From positions 2,759,416-2,823,415 of the forward strand of contig NC_022571.1 in the NCBI RefSeq assembly GCF_000473995.1: DNA of 64,000 bases, written 5' to 3'. A program made the translations under genes and the position numbers. The notes under the pieces are model-generated. The model saw nothing but the letters and a program-made list of their open reading frames with translations, did not search any database and was not told the origin of the DNA. This DNA comes from Clostridium saccharobutylicum DSM 13864. Its GTDB lineage: Bacteria; Bacillota; Clostridia; Clostridiales; Clostridiaceae. The number at the start of each line of letters is the position of its first letter. Positions within the stretch are counted from its first letter, which is position 1. This document shows, one piece after another, positions 17,268 to 26,083 of this stretch.

Positions 17268-19532
17268 TTATTTTTTAAATGCCAATATAACTTTAAACAA
17301 ATCTCCATCAACTTCTATCTTAAAAGATCCTCCTTGAGCTTCCACAAAACTTTTTGCAATTGCAAGACCAAGACCTGAGCCTTCTGTATTTCTTGATTTA
17401 TCTCCTCGTTGAAATCTTTCTACTATATCAAAGGAATTAAAATTTATTTCTTCTGCAGACATATTTTTTATATCAATTTCAACGCTGTCTTCGCCTTCTA
17501 TTATATCAATATAAACTCTTGAAGCTTTCATTGCATATTTAGATACATTAATTAAAAGATTCTCAAAAATTCTAAAAGTCTTTTGGCTGTCTAATTCTAA
17601 TATGACTTTGCTTTTAGGAAAATTGTTCTTTATTTTTAAATGTGCATCACTTATCTTATCTTCCAATTCAATTTGTGTTTGCCTCATTAATTCTACTATA
17701 TCAACTTTTACTAAATTTAAAGTTATATTACCACTTGTAGCTTTACTTACTTCAAATAAATCCTCAATTAAAAATTTTAGCCTTTGAGATTTTTTATCTA
17801 ACGTATCAATATAAGATTTTCTCTCTTCTTCGGTAATATTTTCATTTTTAAGTAAATCAACATAAGTTATTATTGATGTTAAAGGAGTCTTTAAGTCATG
17901 AGAAACATTTGAAATAAGATCTGTCTTCAGCTTTTGACTTTTAACTTCTTCATCTACTGCTCTTTTAAAACCTTTCTGTATATTCAGTAGTTGCTCTTTA
18001 AGTTGATTAAATAATCCTAAATCTTCATTTATATATACCTCTAAACTCCCTTCTGCAATTTTGTTTGTTGTATTGAATAGTACTTCATATTTATTCTTTA
18101 TTTTATTTACATATTGTTTTAATAAATTAAACATAATTATACAATAGATAAATGCTAATAATATCCCCACAAATGCTGAAAACAGCAATGATGCAGTTAA
18201 TAATGTTCCAATACACCATACAATAAAAAAAAACAAAATTGCAGCGGCATCAATTGCAACTATTTTTATTATAAATTTATTAGATCTATCATTTAAATTT
18301 ATCTTATGAATTGCAATATCTATATTATTATATATTTTTTGAACAGTTCTTTTTACAAATCTTATAATAATACCAATAAGTGTTTTTTCTTTAAAATATT
18401 TAATTAGTCCTACACTAAATATATTTTTTATTATAGCTACAGTTATAAATACTAATGTAATATATACTGACCAATAAAGTACATTAAATAAATAAGCTGC
18501 TGGATTGCCAATAGCAGGTTCAATCTTAAAAATCTCATTTAAAAATAAATTTACAAAACTTCCGTCCATAGTATTACGTATTAAATCAGGTGTCCATGAA
18601 GCAATTCTACTGATAAAAATACTCATTAAAACAAATATAATTTCAAAAGGTAATTTATAAAGCTTTTTATATAAAATAATCTCATTTTCTAATTTAAATG
18701 GAATAAATAATGCTAAAATACTAATTATTGTGGAAAGTATAATAATATAGAAATATGTTATAGTTTCATATCTGTGATTGTGTCTATTTATTGCCATTGA
18801 AATTTTATCAGTATATTTTAAATGCTTATTTATACCATATATAAAAGTCATATTTTTTATTGGATTTACAATATCATAATTATCGGTGTATACTAGTGAT
18901 CTTAACACCAATTTATCACCTATCGAAAATGCTTCTCCATCATATAAGTTCTCTATATCAAATTTTCCATTTTCATCAAACTTAATTGAAATACAAAAAG
19001 AATATTTATCTCCTAAATTATTAATATTATTTGACTTAATCAATTCACCTAAACTATTGTTATTTGACTTAATTACATTTTCATCTTTATTCAATACAAC
19101 ATAATCAAGATTAAGAAAATTATTTTCAAAATCCTTTTTCCAGTCCTTTAAATAATCATTCATCTTATTTTTTAAGATATTATAATCATTATTGCTTTCA
19201 AATTCTGATTCTGGTTTCACATAAATATCACTTGCTTCGATTTCTTTCCCTTGCATACTTTCCAATGCCTCTTTATAAAGCACAAAGGTATTTTTTGATA
19301 AATCCTTTTGAAACTCATAAGTACATAAATATCCATTTATCCTATCTTTATATTCATATTTATCACCTTTTCCAGCTGCATCTATTTTAGGGTAACTCCC
19401 TGTCATTGCTATTCCAAAAACTAAAATTAAAATTATAGTTACAAAATTTATAATAGTTTTCTTTTTATTATTCATAAATTTAATTTTTAAATTAGTAGTG
19501 TCAATTTTATTGTTTTTCAATTTTATATCCAA
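17268..19532 (-). CDS. Large multi-pass sensor histidine kinase
   Basis: About 754 residues. An N-terminal helix (near 30-48) and an external domain of about 200 residues are followed by several further helices (roughly 260-455). A HAMP-like linker, HisKA motif VSHDLKTPLTSII and HATPase_c (GSGLGLAIAKSFVE) complete it. The frame opens at TTG 19532, inside the end of the regulator gene and only one base from GGGGAG. A second TTG at 19520 has better spacing and ATG 19475 has no site, so the start is uncertain. It partners the response regulator upstream; the signal is unknown. The many helices resemble kinases that sense the membrane or envelope. Confidence 0.9.
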   Translation of the reverse strand: MDIKLKNNKIDTTNLKIKFMNNKKKTIINFVTIILILVFGIAMTGSYPKIDAAGKGDKYEYKDRINGYLCTYEFQKDLSKNTFVLYKEALESMQGKEIEASDIYVKPESEFESNNDYNILKNKMNDYLKDWKKDFENNFLNLDYVVLNKDENVIKSNNNSLGELIKSNNINNLGDKYSFCISIKFDENGKFDIENLYDGEAFSIGDKLVLRSLVYTDNYDIVNPIKNMTFIYGINKHLKYTDKISMAINRHNHRYETITYFYIIILSTIISILALFIPFKLENEIILYKKLYKLPFEIIFVLMSIFISRIASWTPDLIRNTMDGSFVNLFLNEIFKIEPAIGNPAAYLFNVLYWSVYITLVFITVAIIKNIFSVGLIKYFKEKTLIGIIIRFVKRTVQKIYNNIDIAIHKINLNDRSNKFIIKIVAIDAAAILFFFIVWCIGTLLTASLLFSAFVGILLAFIYCIIMFNLLKQYVNKIKNKYEVLFNTTNKIAEGSLEVYINEDLGLFNQLKEQLLNIQKGFKRAVDEEVKSQKLKTDLISNVSHDLKTPLTSIITYVDLLKNENITEEERKSYIDTLDKKSQRLKFLIEDLFEVSKATSGNITLNLVKVDIVELMRQTQIELEDKISDAHLKIKNNFPKSKVILELDSQKTFRIFENLLINVSKYAMKASRVYIDIIEGEDSVEIDIKNMSAEEINFNSFDIVERFQRGDKSRNTEGSGLGLAIAKSFVEAQGGSFKIEVDGDLFKVILAFKK

Positions 19533-20211
19533 CTCCCCAGACTACTTTTAAATATTTAGGATTCTTCCTATCAATTTCAATCTTTTCTCTTATATTTCTA
19601 ACATGAACCATTACAGTATCAGTGTTTACAGCTTGTTCATTCCAAACTGATTCATATATTTCCTCTGGCGAAAATACTCTTCCACAATTTTTCATAAGTA
19701 ATTTTAAAATTTTAAATTCTATTGGAGTTACTTTAACTTCTTCTCCATCTAAACTTACTTCTTTTCTATCTACATTTAATTCAAGCCCACCAATAACATA
19801 GCTATTATCGTTTTCTTTTAAATTATTTGCTAAATTTAAATATTTTGAATATCTCCTTAATTGTGAATTAACCCTTGCTAAAAGCTCCATTGGATTAAAC
19901 GGCTTAGTAACATAATCATCTGCTCCAATATTAAGTCCCATAATCTTGTCCATTTCTTCTGATTTTGCAGTTAACATTATTACTGGAAAGTCATAGTTCT
20001 CACGAAGCTTCATAACCATTGTTGTACCATTCACTTTGGGCATCATTATATCAACAATTGCTAAATGTAATGTTTCCCTTTCAATAATTTGAAGTCCTTC
20101 TTCACCATCATTAGCTTTAAATACATTGTAACCTTGGTTTTTTAAGTAAATTCCTATACCATCACAGATTTCCTTATCATCTTCTACAATCAAAACATTA
20201 TATAAATTCAT
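19507..20211 (-). CDS. OmpR-family response regulator
   Basis: 234 residues from ATG 20211 (MNLYNVLIVEDD), chosen because GAGG lies nine bases upstream; a longer frame reaches 20280 without a site. The receiver has D11/D12, the phospho-acceptor D54 in IVDIMMPKV and KPFNPMELLARV. The C-terminal winged helix includes VTPIEFKILKLL and VHVRNIREKIE, ending VVWGVGYKIEKQ. It overlaps the kinase gene, forming a cognate pair. The glycosyltransferase gene 146 bp upstream on the same strand may be in the same transcription unit or be a target. Confidence 0.92.
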   Translation of the reverse strand: MNLYNVLIVEDDKEICDGIGIYLKNQGYNVFKANDGEEGLQIIERETLHLAIVDIMMPKVNGTTMVMKLRENYDFPVIMLTAKSEEMDKIMGLNIGADDYVTKPFNPMELLARVNSQLRRYSKYLNLANNLKENDNSYVIGGLELNVDRKEVSLDGEEVKVTPIEFKILKLLMKNCGRVFSPEEIYESVWNEQAVNTDTVMVHVRNIREKIEIDRKNPKYLKVVWGVGYKIEKQ

Positions 20212-20357
20212 CTTTAACATCCTCACAATTTTTCTCTTATTTTTATGCATATATATTAATGCTATACCATTATATAACATAATTAGTCTTATTATCTATA
20301 TAATTAACCTATTTTGATAATTATTGTAAATACAAAAAAAGATTACATTCACTTTTG

Positions 20358-21836
20358 TTAAAGAGATTCATTATAAGTAATTGAAGAACTTTTAAATATT
20401 TTTAAATAATCTAATCCATTAATAGATAATATTATAAATATCCAACATGCAATATAAGAATATCTTGGCTGTGCTTCAGTTATTAGATACATGCATCCAT
20501 AACCACAAAAAATTAAATAGAATAAATTAATTTCCTTAATATTTTCAAGATCATTCTTATTAAATAATCCAAATAAGACCAACACTAAAATTAATATATA
20601 TATTATTTGAAAGGTAGTAGATAATGGGACATTGATATTTTTTATTTCTTTCACCGGACACTTTATTGTGCTTTCATCAATATCCTTTTGAGACCAAAGA
20701 ACACCAGAACAATCCCCAGTGCTCCATACAAGTGAGAATTTTTCCAAATAAAATATTCCAAGCTTAAAAATTGAAGCACTAGTTAATCTTTCTTTTATTA
20801 TTTTTTTACTTAAGTTTTCTAATTTATCATAATCATTAATATTTCCTTCTATAATTTTTGCATCTTCTTCATTCCAAGCACCAAAACTATTATAATTTGT
20901 TCCTTTAAGTACATTGGTTATCTTAGGTTCACTCCCTTTCCACAAAGGGTACTGTGTAATTTTTAGTACTTGAAGCGTTGAGCTTACACTACAAATTATA
21001 ATTACATAAGGAACTATTATTAATGCTATATTTTTAACCTTACAGAGTAATGTGTCTTTGTAGTAAATTAAAATGTATATTAAATATGCAATTAAAACAA
21101 TCGTGGCAACCATTCTAAATAAATTTCCTATTCCTAAAGTCACACCACATAAAATAAAAAATTTAATTTTATTTTTAGATTTTATTGCAGTTAAAAATAA
21201 ATAAATGCTTAACAAATACAATGGAATTGCTAAATTTTCACTGCAAAATACTCCAACATAACTTATGAAAGGTGGAAAAATTGAACCTATTAATGTCCCT
21301 ATTAACGCATAATTTTTATTTTTATATAGTGCATTAATAATTAAATTGATTAAAATTAATACAACTATACTAGAAATTAAATTTATGATCTTAATAACCA
21401 ATAAATTGCTTATTGGAAACATATATCTTATAAATGATATATATAAAGTAATTATTGTTAAATGCGGGAATCTTCCAATATAAGATGTTCCATAAAACAT
21501 TGCCCTATCACCATTAATAAAATTTTCTGCACTATCATAAATTAATTTAAAATCTGAAGTTGGGATGCTGTTAACATTTAATATCCATAATACTCTAAGT
21601 AAAAATCCAATTATTAAAATTAATAATAGTTTATTTCTTGAACTCATGTTCATATTTATAAATTTATACCCTAAAAAGGTTGCTACAATAGCTATAAATC
21701 CAAATACTAAAGTACTTTTATTAAAACCTTGTATGCTTATGCCTGCTAGTCCAATACTTACAACTATATCAATAACCAATAAAAATATAAGTGAGACATG
21801 CATAAATCTTGTAAATTTTTTAATTAACTTAGTCAT
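20358..21836 (-). CDS. GT-C fold membrane glycosyltransferase (GT39/ArnT-like)
   Basis: 492 residues from ATG 21836, which has AGGAGA seven bases upstream; the in-frame TTG at 21842 overlaps that site. About eleven transmembrane helices. The first external loop carries the acidic motif SIPTSDFKLIYDSAENF, typical of polyprenyl-phosphate-dependent GT-C enzymes. A large C-terminal external loop (about 300-380) precedes the last helices. Members move a sugar from a lipid carrier to protein, lipid or wall polymer on the outer face. The acceptor is unknown. The gene stands upstream of a two-component pair on the same strand, suggesting an envelope-modification function. Confidence 0.75.
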   Translation of the reverse strand: MTKLIKKFTRFMHVSLIFLLVIDIVVSIGLAGISIQGFNKSTLVFGFIAIVATFLGYKFINMNMSSRNKLLLILIIGFLLRVLWILNVNSIPTSDFKLIYDSAENFINGDRAMFYGTSYIGRFPHLTIITLYISFIRYMFPISNLLVIKIINLISSIVVLILINLIINALYKNKNYALIGTLIGSIFPPFISYVGVFCSENLAIPLYLLSIYLFLTAIKSKNKIKFFILCGVTLGIGNLFRMVATIVLIAYLIYILIYYKDTLLCKVKNIALIIVPYVIIICSVSSTLQVLKITQYPLWKGSEPKITNVLKGTNYNSFGAWNEEDAKIIEGNINDYDKLENLSKKIIKERLTSASIFKLGIFYLEKFSLVWSTGDCSGVLWSQKDIDESTIKCPVKEIKNINVPLSTTFQIIYILILVLVLFGLFNKNDLENIKEINLFYLIFCGYGCMYLITEAQPRYSYIACWIFIILSINGLDYLKIFKSSSITYNESL

Positions 21837-21890
21837 ATTCAATCTCCTTTAGAGTTCAATATAACTATAAAAATTTTAATATTTAGTAAG

Positions 21891-22059
21891 TTAGACACAT
21901 GAAGGAAAATAACAGACCAAATAAGCGACGTATATTTTGTGTTATACAAAGAGATACTATTTCACCTCATAGTGAGCCTATAAGCTAAAATTGCTTATTT
22001 AGAGCATGCCTCAAAATTATCAAGCATACTGGTCTATTTTTTTCTTAATTGTGCCTTAA
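21891..22059. repeat. Dispersed element B, copy 1, with inverted termini
   Basis: The left end TTAGACACATGAAGG continues AAAATAACAGACCA. The right end TGGTCTATTTTTTTC ends TTGTGCCTTAA. The ends pair almost throughout about 29 bp, closing an interior of about 110 bp with no open frame. A relative of the left end occurs at 22170, the right-end terminus recurs at 2040 and 29843, and a similar terminus is at 12125-12152. This looks like a small non-autonomous mobile element or a structured RNA. Confidence 0.5.
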
Positions 22060-22169
22060 TTTATCGCTTTTAGAGTATATTAAAATTCTACTCCTTATAA
22101 TTAAAGATTATATGTATTAAATTCTAAAGAAAAACGAAAGATTTTCCAAAAGACATCTTAATTTTATTA

Positions 22170-22312
22170 AGTTAGTTACATCAAAGAAAATAACAAGTTT
22201 AAAATTCAATGTATATATTTTTTGTCAGATAAGAAATTAATTTGCTATCCTGTGAACCTGCTGACAAAATGTGATTGAAAATAGGCTGAAATATTTTTTA
22301 AAGTTACATTAT
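22170..22312. repeat. Dispersed element B, partial copy
   Basis: AAGTTAGTTACATC followed by AAAGAAAATAACA matches the left end of the copy at 21889 in 23 of 27 positions. The interior keeps traces of similarity (GTATAT, CTGTGAACC against GTGAGCC). The right end has diverged. No gene is seen in it. Confidence 0.35.
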
Positions 22313-22368
22313 AAAATAGGACAGTATCTAGCTTTGTTTTCACACTAAACTAGATACTGTCCTATTTT
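22313..22368. terminator. Bidirectional terminator downstream of the SIR2 gene
   Basis: AAAATAGGACAGTATCTAG (22313-22331) is the exact reverse complement of 22350-22368, a 19-bp perfect stem with an 18-base loop. A/T tails stand on both sides. It lies 43 bp beyond the SIR2 stop. Confidence 0.9.
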
Positions 22369-22410
22369 CACTTATTCTATTTTATTATATTTAAGAGCTT
22401 TATAATTATA

Positions 22411-23205
22411 TTATTTATATATCAATTCTTCTAATAGTTCTTCTAAACCCTCTGTAATATTTTCCTTTTTAGATATTATTGCATTTATTCCTCGCTTTTT
22501 TAATACTGCTTCTTGAATTGGATTAGGTTTTCTTAAAAAAATATATGACTTAGGTCTATTATTAATATTAGAATCTTCCCAAAGTTTACTTAATTTATAA
22601 AATAAAAACCTTATATTAACATCACTAAGGCTATACCCAATAAATAGTATATTTTTTCCTAAAGAATCCGCTCTAAATTTTATATCTAAAGGAGTCTCAA
22701 AATTTAATCTTTCAAAATAACTAGACTCAGTTAATACAATGGAATTATTATCATCATCAAGATCACCATGAAACTTAATAATTTGTGTCTCATCATTTCT
22801 TAAATTCACAAGATCTCCAACATTAGATATTTTCCTATACTTTTTCCCATAATACTCATAAGCATGTTCAATCCATCGATCATAATTGGTAGTATAAATT
22901 AAAGGGGCATCTATGTCTACAATCAACTTATGTATTTTGGAATCTTTAATATTTATTGAAGTTTTATGTAATTCTCTATTCATCCAACTTTTTAAAGAAT
23001 CTATATTTTTCTTTTTTATTTCATAAAATTCAGCTAATGATAGATAATTACCATATGAATTAAACACTTCTTTATCGTATCCTAATTCTTCTGACATATG
23101 ATCGATCAAATCATTCCATGATGGTATATTTAAATTCATAGAAATTCCAGCACCAATAAATAATATTACATTTTTATTCTTTATTGCATTTTTCAACTCA
23201 TTCAT
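22411..23205 (-). CDS. SIR2-like domain protein, possible NAD-dependent defence effector
   Basis: 264 residues, cytosolic. The NAD-binding motif FIGAGIS (residues 16-22), TTNYD (105-109), catalytic histidine in KFHGDLD (H146) and LFIGYSLSD (187-195) match the SIR2_2 family. This family is common in anti-phage systems such as Thoeris and DSR, where it destroys NAD on infection. The usual partner domains are missing: the protein is little more than the SIR2 fold, and both neighbours are unrelated. AGGGAGG precedes the ATG at 23205. It could be a single-gene defence effector, half of a split system, or a deacylase; the first is inference only. Confidence 0.82.
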   Translation of the reverse strand: MNELKNAIKNKNVILFIGAGISMNLNIPSWNDLIDHMSEELGYDKEVFNSYGNYLSLAEFYEIKKKNIDSLKSWMNRELHKTSINIKDSKIHKLIVDIDAPLIYTTNYDRWIEHAYEYYGKKYRKISNVGDLVNLRNDETQIIKFHGDLDDDNNSIVLTESSYFERLNFETPLDIKFRADSLGKNILFIGYSLSDVNIRFLFYKLSKLWEDSNINNRPKSYIFLRKPNPIQEAVLKKRGINAIISKKENITEGLEELLEELIYK

Positions 23206-23323
23206 ATTAAACCTCCCTGTAACTCATAATATAAGAATATCATATAAATTGCACTACGCAACTTTAATCATAATCCAAAAAATAATGATTTCATGTGCTT
23301 TAATTATTATCAGATACAATCCT

Positions 23324-23387
23324 AAAAGTTATTCCATTCTTACTTGTCTTAAAAGCTTATAAGCATGCAAGAATGGAATAAACTTTT
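23324..23387. terminator. Hairpin between the SIR2 and beta-rich protein genes
   Basis: AAAAGTTATTCCATTCTT (23324-23341) pairs with AAGAATGGAATAAACTTTT (23369-23387), about 18 bp with one bulged A. The loop itself contains the palindrome GCTTATAAGC. It lies 70 bp past the stop of the 99-residue gene and probably ends its transcript, though the T-tract is poor. Confidence 0.55.
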
Positions 23388-23456
23388 ACTTGTATGAATA
23401 GACTACTTTAAATTATTCAAGATCGCGACTTATATGCCTTATTTTTAAAATTTTAA

Positions 23457-23756
23457 TTATGATTGTGATACAAGATGTCCAGTTACAGAAAAGATTCCAT
23501 GATTTGTGTTTACAGATGCTGCTAACTTATTATTATTTAGAGTCCCTTTTGCAAAATAGTGTATCTTTATTAATAACGTTTTAATTTCTCCCGAAAACTC
23601 AAAATTGTCATCATTAATTTTCCCATTAATAAATTTACTTTTAGATCCCATACCTTCAAGTACACCAGTCAAAGAACCACCATTTATCACAAACGTAATT
23701 CTACCATTTTGAGTTCCAAACGGAGTTTTCATTGTTATATTATATATTTTTATCAT
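23457..23756 (-). CDS. Small beta-rich conserved protein of unknown function
   Basis: 99 residues with no signal peptide. The sequence alternates glycine turns and beta strands: KTPFGTQNGRITFVINGG, LTGVLEGMGSKSKF, INGKINDDNFEFSGEI, AKGTLNNNKLAASV, HGIFSVTGHL. This suggests a small up-and-down beta barrel. Similar stand-alone domains occur in Firmicutes and as tails of flavin-dependent oxidoreductases, as far as I recall. The ribosome site (GGGGGC) is good. No function can be assigned. It is monocistronic, between the SIR2 protein and a cyclic-di-GMP enzyme. Confidence 0.7.
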   Translation of the reverse strand: MIKIYNITMKTPFGTQNGRITFVINGGSLTGVLEGMGSKSKFINGKINDDNFEFSGEIKTLLIKIHYFAKGTLNNNKLAASVNTNHGIFSVTGHLVSQS

Positions 23757-23881
23757 TTTGCTTTTTGCCCCCTTTATTTATAAGATTATTGCCTATATAT
23801 TTAAAATATGATGATTATGCATTAGATTTTCTAATTTAGACACAATAAAAAAATAGGATAGTAAATTTACTATCCTAAATA

Positions 23882-25639
23882 TTAATCTTTTATTAGTACT
23901 TTTTTTATAAATATATCCACTAATTTTGAATCAAACTGAATACCTGCATTTCTTTTCAATTGTTCTATCGCAAATTCCTTTGATAAAGCTTTACGATAAC
24001 TTCTTTCACTTGTAATAGCATCATATGTATCTGCTATAGCTATAATTCTTGATTCAATTGGTATATTATCTCCTTTTAACCCCTTAGGATATCCATTTCC
24101 ATTCCACATTTCATGATGTAAAAGTACATATTGTGCAATTTCTGACATTTCATGTACTGTACTCAGTATTCTATATCCTATCTCTGGATGACGTCTAATT
24201 TCTTTAACTTCATCAGATGTAAGTTTACCAGGCTTATTAAGTATATTTTCCTCTATTGCTATTTTTCCTATATCATGTAGCAGCCCTGCTATCTTAAGTT
24301 CATGAATTTTTCTTTCAGTTAATTCAAGACTTTCCCCCATCCTTTTGCATAACTCTGAAACTCTTACTGAATGTTGCTCTTCTCTTTTGTTTTTCTCATT
24401 AAGAGTATTCATTATAGTATCAACTGTTTTTCCTCTCATACATGAGCTGTCCAAAAGCTTTCTCTTATACATACAATCTTCAGCTTTTTTAAATATCTCA
24501 TTAATGTCTTCATTTTCATGATTTTTAGTTTCATAACCAAAAGATATTGATAGTTCTATATTCTGTACTTTTTCATTTTGTACTAAATTGTTAATGTTCT
24601 TAATAATTTGTTCAGCTTTATAATTGTCTGTTTTCGGTAACAGAACAACAAATTCATCTCCGCCTATTCTTGCAACAATATCTTCAGATTGACATCCTTT
24701 TTTTATTATTTGTGCTAATGTTCTAATAAATTCATCTCCAGCTTCATGTCCAAACGAATCATTAATCAACTTCAACCCATTGGCATCACCTAAAATAATA
24801 GTTAATGGATAATTTTCTTTTACATCTAATCTTTTTAGTTCTTCTTCATAAAATCTTCTGTTTCTTAAACCTGTCAATTGATCATTATAACTTAGAAATT
24901 CTAAACTCTTCTCTAATTCTTTCCTCTTTGTGATATCTCTTAACATAGCTAAAACTTTATCTTTACCCTTTTTAACCATTCTAATTTCATAATATCCCAC
25001 TATACCTTTATCAATCAATTCATACTCAAAACTTTGCAAATTACCACTTTCAAAAACTAAATCTAAATTTTCATAAGCCAAATCTGATACTTGCTTAGGC
25101 ATAACTTCTGCTATAGATTTTCCGAGAAAGAATTCTTTTGACATTAACAAAATACTTTCATCATTAGCTTCGCAATCCAAAAAAACACCTTGTCTATTAA
25201 TTATAAATAACACATCTGGTATTGCTTTAATAATCGCCCTGCTTTTTTCTTCACTTTTACTTATCTGCTGTTCATTTTCATATATCTGATCATATTGAAC
25301 TCTCAACGCTTCTTCACTAGCAGCTAATTGCTGTACATATGCTTCAAGCTCTGTATAGCTATTTTTAAGTTGTTCTTCTTTCAAATAAATCTTTTTTAAA
25401 AGATTATTTATAAGCAAATAAAGAATACATGAAGTCAAAAAAATATACATGAAACCTTTGTATGTATTAACTATTAATAAAATTTTTCTATTTCTAAAAA
25501 GCAAATTTGCCATTCTATCTGAAAAGTAGACCCAAGTAAACCCAAATATTAAGTATATTAGTGATATTTTAATACTTTCATAATTAGTTCTATTTTCCCT
25601 TAATATTGAGTTAAATTTTTCCTTGATTAATATCAACAT
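23882..25639 (-). CDS. Membrane GGDEF and HD-GYP cyclic-di-GMP enzyme with PAS domain
   Basis: 585 residues. Two N-terminal helices (about 25-41 and 62-82), a coiled coil (85-130), a PAS domain (about 133-240), GGDEF (245-405) and HD-GYP (410-585). The diguanylate cyclase motif is intact (GGDEF 326-330), but the RxxD inhibitory site reads QSED, so product feedback is probably lost. The phosphodiesterase has HD (455-456), HHE (508-510) and NGYP, all intact. Both making and breaking of cyclic-di-GMP are therefore possible, with direction set by the PAS or membrane signal. It is monocistronic. Confidence 0.92.
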   Translation of the reverse strand: MLILIKEKFNSILRENRTNYESIKISLIYLIFGFTWVYFSDRMANLLFRNRKILLIVNTYKGFMYIFLTSCILYLLINNLLKKIYLKEEQLKNSYTELEAYVQQLAASEEALRVQYDQIYENEQQISKSEEKSRAIIKAIPDVLFIINRQGVFLDCEANDESILLMSKEFFLGKSIAEVMPKQVSDLAYENLDLVFESGNLQSFEYELIDKGIVGYYEIRMVKKGKDKVLAMLRDITKRKELEKSLEFLSYNDQLTGLRNRRFYEEELKRLDVKENYPLTIILGDANGLKLINDSFGHEAGDEFIRTLAQIIKKGCQSEDIVARIGGDEFVVLLPKTDNYKAEQIIKNINNLVQNEKVQNIELSISFGYETKNHENEDINEIFKKAEDCMYKRKLLDSSCMRGKTVDTIMNTLNEKNKREEQHSVRVSELCKRMGESLELTERKIHELKIAGLLHDIGKIAIEENILNKPGKLTSDEVKEIRRHPEIGYRILSTVHEMSEIAQYVLLHHEMWNGNGYPKGLKGDNIPIESRIIAIADTYDAITSERSYRKALSKEFAIEQLKRNAGIQFDSKLVDIFIKKVLIKD

Positions 25640-26083
25640 ATATATTCTCCAATTCCATTTTTATAAATCATATAAATTTGCACATTTAACATTATTCTAC
25701 TTATTTCTTTCAATTCCTTCAATAATTTTAATTTAATGTTTATAAATGTCATTTAAATTTATTATTAAATATAATTGGATAAATATCATAAATCAATAAA
25801 GTACTGTATTCTTAATAATATATTAAATACAATGCTTTTACAAAAGACAAACGAATTTAAGATATAAATAGACTGCATAATAAAATTCAGAAAAAAACAA
25901 TATATAAAATATATATTGTTTCTTTCTAAACTTAGTTATGTCTTCCATATATTTTCTAAAGTTATTACTGACCTAGCCATTAAAATTGCTAACCATTTTA
26001 TATTATGTTATATTACAGAATAATAATTGTCAATAAACGTAGAATATGTTGCTAATATTGCCACTAACTATTTGAAAGAAAAA
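25640..26083. other. Intergenic region, promoter side of the GGDEF gene
   Basis: Very AT-rich, no credible reading frame. It contains the terminator at 25891-25921 of the MFS gene and presumably the promoter of the GGDEF/HD-GYP gene; nothing else is recognisable. Confidence 0.5.
25891..25921 (-). terminator. Intrinsic terminator of the MFS gene
   Basis: AAACAATATATA (25895-25906) pairs with TATATATTGTTT (25910-25921) across a short loop. On the minus strand a T7 run follows. It is 160 bp past the MFS stop codon. Confidence 0.7.

Noticed and set aside
22411..23205. Full Thoeris or DSR defence system
   Set aside because: No TIR protein or large helicase-like partner is present beside the SIR2 gene.
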